Part shown: positions 54,883 to 60,328 of the stretch, piece by piece
Position numbering within the stretch: the first letter of the stretch is position 1
Layout: every line of letters starts with the position of its first letter
Assembly: GCF_015356855.1 (NCBI RefSeq)
Contig: NZ_ARXR01000018.1
Coordinates: 1-60,328 of the forward strand
Direction of reading: 5' to 3'
DNA: 60,328 nt
Origin: Alloalcanivorax venustensis ISO4
GTDB lineage: Bacteria > Pseudomonadota > Gammaproteobacteria > Pseudomonadales > Alcanivoracaceae
Notes under the pieces: generated by a model
Seen by the model: only the letters and a program-made list of their open reading frames with translations
What the model was told of the DNA's origin: nothing
Database searches by the model: none
Position numbers and translations under genes: made by a program

Positions 54883-56039
54883 TGAACCCTATGTTGAAAG
54901 CCTTCACGGCCCCGTTTTTGCTCGGTCTGGTGGCGCTGGCCGGTTGCAGCAGCAACCCCAACGCCATCGAACCCAACCCACTGCCGGAGTTCGAGGCCCG
55001 CTACGACGTGGACCGTCTGTGGCGCTCCGGCGCCGGTGACGGCGTCGACGAAACCGCCATGACGCTGACCCCGGCGGTGACCAACCAGCAGGTGTTCGCC
55101 GCCGACATCCACGGCCGCGTCTACGCCTTCGACCGGGAAAACGGCAAACGCCAGTGGCGCAGCAAAACCGAGGACCGCATCTCCGGCGGTCTCTACGCCG
55201 GCTACGGCCAGGTGCTCTACGGCACCCGCGAAGGCGAAGTGGTGGCCCTGGACAGCGAAGACGGCGAGCAGCTGTGGCGCACCGAAGTGAGCAGTGAAGT
55301 GCTCGCCGCGCCCACCAGCAACGGCGGCCTGGTGGTGGCTCAGACCATCGACGGCCACGTGCTGGGCCTGGACGGCGGCACTGGCGAGCAAATCTGGGAC
55401 TACGAAACCACGGTGCCCAACCTGACCCTGCTCGGCGGCGCCCAGCCGGTGATCGTCAACGACCGGGTCTACGCCGGCTTCGCCAGTGGCAAGGTGGCCG
55501 CCATCGAAGCGGATACCGGCGCGCCCCTGTGGGAGCGCCGCGTGGCGGAACCCTCCGGCCGCTCCGAACTGGACCGCCTGGTGGACGTGAACGCCAACAT
55601 GCTGGTGGAAAACGGCGGCGTCTTCACCGCCACCTTCCAGGGCCAGCTGTCGGTGCTCGACTGGGAAAACGGCCGCCCCTACTGGAGCAAGGACCTGTCC
55701 AGCCACCAGACCATCAGCTCCTACCTGGGCACCCTGTTCGTGGCCGACGACGAAGGCCTGGTGCGCGCCGCCGAGCAGCGCAGCGGCAGCTTCCTGTGGC
55801 AGCAGGACAAGCTCTACGGCCGCCGCCTCACCGGCACCGCCGTCCAGGACGGCCTGGTGGTGGTCGGCGACTTCGAAGGCTACCTGCACTGGATGGACGC
55901 CGACACCGGCGAGCTGGTGGCCCGCTACCGCCACGACCGCGACGGCTTCTCATCCACGCCGGTGGTGGTCGACGACGTGCTCTACGCGCTCAGCGCCGAC
56001 GGCAAGCTCGCCGCCTACAGGATTGAAGCAGAAGAGTAG
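54882..56039 (+). CDS. bamB: Outer membrane assembly lipoprotein BamB
   Basis: A 385-residue beta-propeller lipoprotein of the BAM complex. Lipobox LVALAGCSSNP; eight PQQ-like blades follow, with repeats such as VYAFDRENGKRQWR and VVALDSEDGEQLWRTE. The start is GTG 54882, overlapping yfgM, or ATG 54891; both keep the lipobox. It precedes der, from which a large inverted-repeat element separates it. Confidence 0.95.
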   Translation: MNPMLKAFTAPFLLGLVALAGCSSNPNAIEPNPLPEFEARYDVDRLWRSGAGDGVDETAMTLTPAVTNQQVFAADIHGRVYAFDRENGKRQWRSKTEDRISGGLYAGYGQVLYGTREGEVVALDSEDGEQLWRTEVSSEVLAAPTSNGGLVVAQTIDGHVLGLDGGTGEQIWDYETTVPNLTLLGGAQPVIVNDRVYAGFASGKVAAIEADTGAPLWERRVAEPSGRSELDRLVDVNANMLVENGGVFTATFQGQLSVLDWENGRPYWSKDLSSHQTISSYLGTLFVADDEGLVRAAEQRSGSFLWQQDKLYGRRLTGTAVQDGLVVVGDFEGYLHWMDADTGELVARYRHDRDGFSSTPVVVDDVLYALSADGKLAAYRIEAEE

Positions 56040-56049
56040 CTGCAAGCTT

Positions 56050-56327
56050 CACGCTGCAAGCTTCAAGCAGGCCGTGCTGGAGGAAAAGCCGTGCCCGTCG
56101 GGAATCAAAAGACGATTCAGGATTCAGGGGCGAGCGCGGTGCTATCGAGTGGCGCCTCACTCCGTAGTGAAGTCCCGGCCTTCCGCCGACGATTCAGGGC
56201 GTGGTGCAAAAAAGTTTGGCACCACGACATCCCCTGTATCCTGCATCCTGAATCCTGTATCGCTCCCCACCGCCGGCCAGCGGCACGGCCCATCCTCCAG
56301 CACGGCCTGCTTGCAGCTTGTAGCGTG
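56050..56327. repeat. Large inverted-repeat element between bamB and der
   Basis: Arms 56050-56084 and 56293-56327 are inverted copies at 33 of 35 positions (the shared core contains CAAGCAGGCCGTGCTGGAGG). Inside, a second inverted set uses GATTCAGGATTCAGGGG-like sequence near 56115 and CCCCTGTATCCTGCATCCTG near 56236. The whole 56040-56387 gap could fold into one long hairpin. No credible gene is in it. Confidence 0.8.
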
Positions 56328-56387
56328 TAGCCCCACACGCCTGTATCCTCCCCCCTGAATCGTCTTAGCCACCCCGACCGAGCCCCA

Positions 56388-57797
56388 ATGAAACCCGTGA
56401 TCGCCCTGGTGGGCCGCCCCAATGTGGGCAAATCCACGCTGTTCAACCGCCTTACCCGCACCCGTGACGCCATCGTGGCGGACTTCCCCGGCCTCACCCG
56501 GGACCGCCAGTACGGCGACGGCCGCCTGGGCGACCGCCCCTACACGGTGGTCGACACCGGCGGCATCGGCGAAAGCGAAGAGGGCATCGACCGGCCGATG
56601 ACCGACCAGGCCCTGCAGGCGGTGGGCGAAGCGGACGTGGTGCTGTTCCTGGTGGACGGCCGCGCCGGCCTCACCGCCGCCGACGAGCAGGTGGCCTCGG
56701 AGCTGCGCAAGCTGCCCAAGCCGGTCTACCTGGCGGTCAACAAAACCGACGGCCTGGACCCGGACACCGCCCTGGCGGACTTCTACGGCCTGGGCCTCAC
56801 CGAGCTGTTCCCGATCGCCGCCGCCCACGGGCGCGGCGTGCGCGGTATGATCACCGAGGTGCTCAAGGCATTTCCCGAAGCGGACGAGGACGACGGCGAG
56901 CCCGCCGACCCGGACACCGTGCGCGTGGCGGTGCTGGGGCGCCCCAATGTGGGCAAATCCACCCTGATCAACCGCATCCTCGGCGAGGAGCGGGTGGTGG
57001 TGTTCGACCAGGCCGGCACCACCCGCGACACCATCGAGGTGCCGTTCGTGCGCCAGGACCGCAACGGCGACGGCGAGCGCAACTACGTGCTGATCGACAC
57101 CGCCGGCATCCGCCGCCGCGGCAAGGTCCACGAGACCATCGAAAAATTCTCCGTGATCAAGGCGCTGCAGGCGGTCGACGCCGCCCAGGTGGTGATGGTG
57201 GTGATCGACGCCCGCGACGGCATCACCGACCAGGACCTGCATCTGCTCGGCTATGTGCTGGAAACCGGCCGCGCCCTGGTGATCGCGGTGAACAAATGGG
57301 ACGGCCTGGAGGCCGACCACCGCCAGTGGGTCAAGCGCGAGCTGGAACGGCGTTTGCATTTCGCCCCCTGGGTGAAGGTGCACTTTATTTCCGCGCTGCA
57401 CGGCACCGGCGTCGGCGACCTGTTCGGCTTTATCGAGCGCGCCTGGGATTCCGCCTTCATCAAGCTGGGCAGCAACGCGCTCACCCGCATGCTGCAGGAC
57501 ATCACCCACTCGCACCCGCCGCCGCGCGCCGGGCGCTTCCGGGCCAAGCTGCGCTACGCGCATCTGGGCGGCTCCAACCCGCCCACGGTGGTGATCCACG
57601 GCAACCGTACCGAGTCGTTACCGAACAGCTACCAGCGCTACCTGGAAAACAAATTCCGGGAGCTGCTAAAAATTGAAGGCTCGCCGATTCGTCTTGAGCT
57701 GAAGTCCGGGGACAACCCCTACGAGGGCCGCAAGACCCAGCTCACCGAACGGCAAATCAAACGCAAACGCCGCATGATGAAGCACGTTAAGAAATAA
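56388..57797 (+). CDS. der: Ribosome biogenesis GTPase Der (EngA)
   Basis: A 469-residue tandem GTPase needed for 50S assembly. Both G1 loops read GRPNVGKST (about residues 8-16 and 184-192). The G3 motifs are DTGGI and DTAGI and the G4 motifs NKTD and NKWD. A C-terminal KH-like domain ends [14 protein letters not shown] with a basic tail. Start [11 protein letters not shown] at 56388. Confidence 0.97.
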   Translation: MKPVIALVGRPNVGKSTLFNRLTRTRDAIVADFPGLTRDRQYGDGRLGDRPYTVVDTGGIGESEEGIDRPMTDQALQAVGEADVVLFLVDGRAGLTAADEQVASELRKLPKPVYLAVNKTDGLDPDTALADFYGLGLTELFPIAAAHGRGVRGMITEVLKAFPEADEDDGEPADPDTVRVAVLGRPNVGKSTLINRILGEERVVVFDQAGTTRDTIEVPFVRQDRNGDGERNYVLIDTAGIRRRGKVHETIEKFSVIKALQAVDAAQVVMVVIDARDGITDQDLHLLGYVLETGRALVIAVNKWDGLEADHRQWVKRELERRLHFAPWVKVHFISALHGTGVGDLFGFIERAWDSAFIKLGSNALTRMLQDITHSHPPPRAGRFRAKLRYAHLGGSNPPTVVIHGNRTESLPNSYQRYLENKFRELLKIEGSPIRLELKSGDNPYEGRKTQLTERQIKRKRRMMKHVKK

Positions 57798-57815
57798 ACC
57801 GCGGGGTCGCGGGGT

Positions 57816-57961
57816 TTGTAGGAGCGGGCCCAGCCCGCGAAAGGCAAGCAAAGCTTGCCGGCAGGATTCCAGAGACCTGATTCAGGGAGATTAAATCAGG
57901 TCTCTGGGATCCCGCCGGGCGACCAGGGTCGCCCTTTCGCGGGCATGGCCCGCTCCCACAA
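57816..57961. repeat. REP pair with long central palindrome
   Basis: Outer arms 57816-57830 (TTGTAGGAGCGGGCC) and 57947-57961 pair with one mismatch. A perfect 14-base inner repeat (CCAGAGACCTGATT at 57869-57882, complement at 57894-57907) forms the centre. It lies between der and the TonB receptor, so it may act as a transcription boundary. Confidence 0.85.
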
Positions 57962-57980
57962 GAACGACATCATTTGGGGG

Positions 57981-60119
57981 ATGGAAGTGCGGGGGCACAA
58001 GACCTTACTACTGGCGTTTCTGCCATGGCTGGCGCTGTCCGCCCGGGCGGACGCGCCATTCGACTCCGATAGCGAGGTGCCGAGGGTACTCACCCCGGCG
58101 CGCCTGGACCAGCCCATTTCCGAAGTGCCCGCCAGCGTTACTATCATCGACCGCGAACTGATCCGCATCAGCGGCGCCCGGGAGCTGCACGAGGTGTTGC
58201 GTCTGGTGCCGGGCATGGCGGTGGCCAAGGCCGACGGCAACGTGCCCACCGTTTCCTACCACGGCACCCAGGCCCGCGACACCCGCCGCATGCTGGTGCT
58301 GATCGACGGGCGCAGCGTTTACCAGCCCGGCTTCGCCCGGGTCAGCTGGAACGATCTGGCGGTCAGCCTGGAAGACGTGGAACGCATCGAAGTCACCCGT
58401 GGCCCGGCCTCCGCCGCCTACGGCGCCAACGCTTTCACCGGGGTGATCAACATCATCACCCGCGACCCCCGCGACAGTGTCGGCCAGCGGGTCAGCGTGC
58501 GTGCCGGCAACAACGGCATCCGCGACGCGCGCCTGGGCGCCAGCCACCAGTTCGAAAACGGCGCCTTCCGCGTCAGCGTCAGCAGCCAGCGCGACGACGG
58601 CTACGACGCCGGCATCACACCGCTGGAAAACGGCGACGCCAAGCGCGTCGACAAGCTCAACAGCCGCACCGTGTTCGAGCTGTCGCCGCGCGACACCCTC
58701 ACCGTGCACGCCGGCGGCAGCCGCTCGCGGCTGGACCGGCCGCCGGAATCCGGCCTTCAGGAACTGGCCGACTACTACGACGACACCCACCAGGTGGGCG
58801 AGCGCGCCTTCTTCGGCCTCGACTGGCAGCGCCAGTTTTCCCCGCGCCACCAGCTCAAGGTGAGCGCCTACGGCCAGTACACCAACGAAGACAACAACCT
58901 GGACCTGTGCTTCCGCGACCCGCTCACCGGCGCCCAGGGGCCCGGCGGCGGGCTGTTTTTCTCCCAGGAGTTGCGCGACCTGTACCTGGCCAACAACAGC
59001 GACATCGGCCAGACCCTGGCCGCCGCCGGCGCCGACCCGGGCATCCAGAACCGCTACGCCACCCTGCAGGCCAGCGGCGCCCAGGCGTTCTGCGGGCGCG
59101 CCTGGCTGGACACCCAGGAAACCCGCTACGACCTGGAAATCCAGGACACCCTGCAGGTCACCGACTGGGCGCGGCTGGTGGCCGGCGCCAACCTGCGCCA
59201 CGACCGGGGCGAATCCCAGGCGTTCCTGTCCGGCACCGGTGAGAACGTCAGCCGGCGCCTGTTCGCCAACCTGGCGGTGAAGCCGGTGGCGCCGGTGACC
59301 ATCAGCTTGGGCGGCTTCTGGGAACACGACGACATCAACGGCGAACACTTCAGCCCGCGCGCCGGCATCAACTGGCAGGTGGTGCGCGGCCACACCCTGC
59401 GCGCCTCCTACGCCCGCGCGCTGCGCACCCCGGACATCTACGAAGACCAGGCGCGCATCAATCTGCCGATCACCGACCTGAACGCGCCCTTCGCCGGCAA
59501 CCAGCAGGCGCTGCTGGGCTGGAACCCGGCCTACTTCTTCGTCACCCAGCAGAGCCCCGGCATGCTCAAGCCGGAGCGCATCCGCTCCCGCGAGCTGGGC
59601 TACTACGGGCGCTTCTTCGCCGGTGCCCTGGGCGGCTTCGAGCTGGACATCCGTTACTTCCGCGAAGAGCTCTGGGACCTGGTCAGCGGCGCCCTCAACC
59701 CGTTCGAGTTCGATACGGCCAACGACGGTGAGGTGGAGCACCGCGGCACCGAGGCGCAGCTGAGCTGGCGGCCCAATGCCCGTCATCTCCTACGGCTCAC
59801 CGGCGCCCATGTGCACACCGAAGCCAACATAGCCACCGAGCAGCGCTTCGCCGCCCGCGACAGCGCCAGCGCCCTGTGGCACTGGCGCCTGGGCGGCGGT
59901 TGGTCCTGGTCCACCGCCTATTACCTGGCCCGCGATTACAACGACTACCCTTTCGAGCGGCTGGATGCGCAGCTCGGTTTCCGGCACCGTCTGCATCAGA
60001 CAGAAGTGGAATGGAATTTCGTGGTCCAACACCCGCTCAATAAAGAACCGGTGGTTTTTGTCGAAAACCAGTACCAGGACGACCAGCGCTATTGGATCGG
60101 CGCCACGGTCACTTTCTAG
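57981..60119 (+). CDS. TonB-dependent outer membrane receptor
   Basis: A 712-residue receptor. The signal peptide covers about residues 1-22 (LLLAFLPWLALSARA), followed by the plug (VPASVTIIDRELIRI, LRLVPGMAVA, VERIEVTRGPASAAYGANAF) and a 22-strand type barrel ending in Phe (WIGATVTF). I chose ATG 57981 because the signal peptide begins there; an open frame extends 126 bases upstream through the REP element. The substrate is unknown; no iron-uptake genes adjoin it in the window. Confidence 0.92.
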   Translation: MEVRGHKTLLLAFLPWLALSARADAPFDSDSEVPRVLTPARLDQPISEVPASVTIIDRELIRISGARELHEVLRLVPGMAVAKADGNVPTVSYHGTQARDTRRMLVLIDGRSVYQPGFARVSWNDLAVSLEDVERIEVTRGPASAAYGANAFTGVINIITRDPRDSVGQRVSVRAGNNGIRDARLGASHQFENGAFRVSVSSQRDDGYDAGITPLENGDAKRVDKLNSRTVFELSPRDTLTVHAGGSRSRLDRPPESGLQELADYYDDTHQVGERAFFGLDWQRQFSPRHQLKVSAYGQYTNEDNNLDLCFRDPLTGAQGPGGGLFFSQELRDLYLANNSDIGQTLAAAGADPGIQNRYATLQASGAQAFCGRAWLDTQETRYDLEIQDTLQVTDWARLVAGANLRHDRGESQAFLSGTGENVSRRLFANLAVKPVAPVTISLGGFWEHDDINGEHFSPRAGINWQVVRGHTLRASYARALRTPDIYEDQARINLPITDLNAPFAGNQQALLGWNPAYFFVTQQSPGMLKPERIRSRELGYYGRFFAGALGGFELDIRYFREELWDLVSGALNPFEFDTANDGEVEHRGTEAQLSWRPNARHLLRLTGAHVHTEANIATEQRFAARDSASALWHWRLGGGWSWSTAYYLARDYNDYPFERLDAQLGFRHRLHQTEVEWNFVVQHPLNKEPVVFVENQYQDDQRYWIGATVTF

Positions 60120-60196
60120 GGATCAGAAGCGGGGGTCGCAGCCCATGAGGCACGATAACAGCAACACCAAAGGCGCCTGGAGGCGTGGCGGCTAGG

Positions 60197-60328
60197 ATGC
60201 GTCGCGCCTGGGGGATCGCTTTACTGCTGCTTGGCGTGGCGGCCGGTGCCGCCGCCCTGGGCGCCCCTGTGCTCGCCGCCGAGCCGTCGGCCGGCCGCGG
60301 CCCGGAGGCTCCGGTGCGGCTGTCGGTG
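60197..60328 (+). CDS. N-terminus of an exported protein (truncated at edge)
   Basis: ATG 60197 opens a frame that runs off the window. The first residues, MRRAWGIALLLLGVAAG, and the following Ala-rich stretch form a signal peptide, likely cut after VLAAE. AGGCGTGGCGGCTAGG precedes it. Genes following lone TonB receptors of this kind are often periplasmic YfiR-like or substrate-binding proteins, but nothing in these 44 residues decides it. Confidence 0.6.
   Translation, partial: MRRAWGIALLLLGVAAGAAALGAPVLAAEPSAGRGPEAPVRLSV

Noticed and set aside
58008-59786. A 592-codon minus-strand frame opposite the TonB receptor
   Set aside because: Shadow; the receptor has plug, barrel and terminal Phe on the plus strand.
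60144-60194. A 16-codon frame between the TonB receptor and the last gene
   Set aside because: Too short, no ribosome site and no recognisable pattern.

Overview
The window is about 60 kb of high-GC chromosomal DNA with dense, short-spaced operons and almost exclusively G/C-ending codons. Gene content and order point to a marine or oil-associated gammaproteobacterium of the Alcanivorax type. The supporting blocks are ndk-rlmN-pilW-rodZ-ispG-hisS-yfgM-bamB-der, an aa3 oxidase locus with heme A synthesis, and an IscR-headed Fe-S locus facing a complete suf operon. The genus is an inference; no 16S or marker search was possible. No prophage, insertion sequence, transposase or CRISPR array was seen.

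Layout. 1-6.3 kb: a sodium/solute symporter behind an unusual membrane/cold-shock fusion, a FemAB-like acyltransferase, an unknown protein, and a LemA + M48 protease pair. 6.4-14.5 kb: cytochrome c oxidase (ctaC with a fused cytochrome c domain, ctaD, cox11, ctaE) and the assembly/heme A genes SURF1, a Sco-like protein, ctaA and cyoE, all on the minus strand, plus a small DUF2909 gene. 14.9-27.4 kb: mostly single housekeeping or accessory genes (DUF1820, CigR-like protein, dienelactone hydrolase, alcohol dehydrogenase, esterase, RapA, XRE regulator, two small Cys-rich proteins, hydrolases, murI, VOC protein).

27.4-34.3 kb: a guanidine assimilation operon. A guanidine-I (ykkC) riboswitch precedes an ABC permease and ATPase, the two carboxyguanidine deiminase-type proteins (annotated in older schemes as urea carboxylase-associated proteins) and a 1196-residue urea/guanidine carboxylase. 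The transporter's binding protein and allophanate hydrolase are not in the locus.

34.5-39.4 kb: a secreted dienelactone hydrolase, small unknown proteins, a GIY-YIG protein translationally coupled to a LemA/TPM/TPM membrane module, a repeat cluster and tRNA-Met. 39.6-48.3 kb: Fe-S biogenesis. iscR-iscS-H-NOX runs rightward and converges on leftward sufB-C-D-S-A-T-E. IscR-type palindromes lie at both outer promoters, so the two converging units look like one IscR regulon with a nitric-oxide-type heme sensor built in. 48.4-57.8 kb: the conserved ndk to der block. 58.0-60.3 kb: a TonB-dependent receptor and the start of an exported protein.

Intergenic DNA is rich in structured repeats: a REP/BIME family at four sites, a 154-bp composite element with perfect 15-bp inverted arms present twice at 150/154 identity, a roughly 280-bp inverted-repeat element between bamB and der, and a pair of 50-bp hairpin units. 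The strongest candidates for new biology are the H-NOX gene in the Fe-S locus, the duplicated 154-bp element, the stem-loop that begins in the sufB stop codon, and the reduced guanidine operon.
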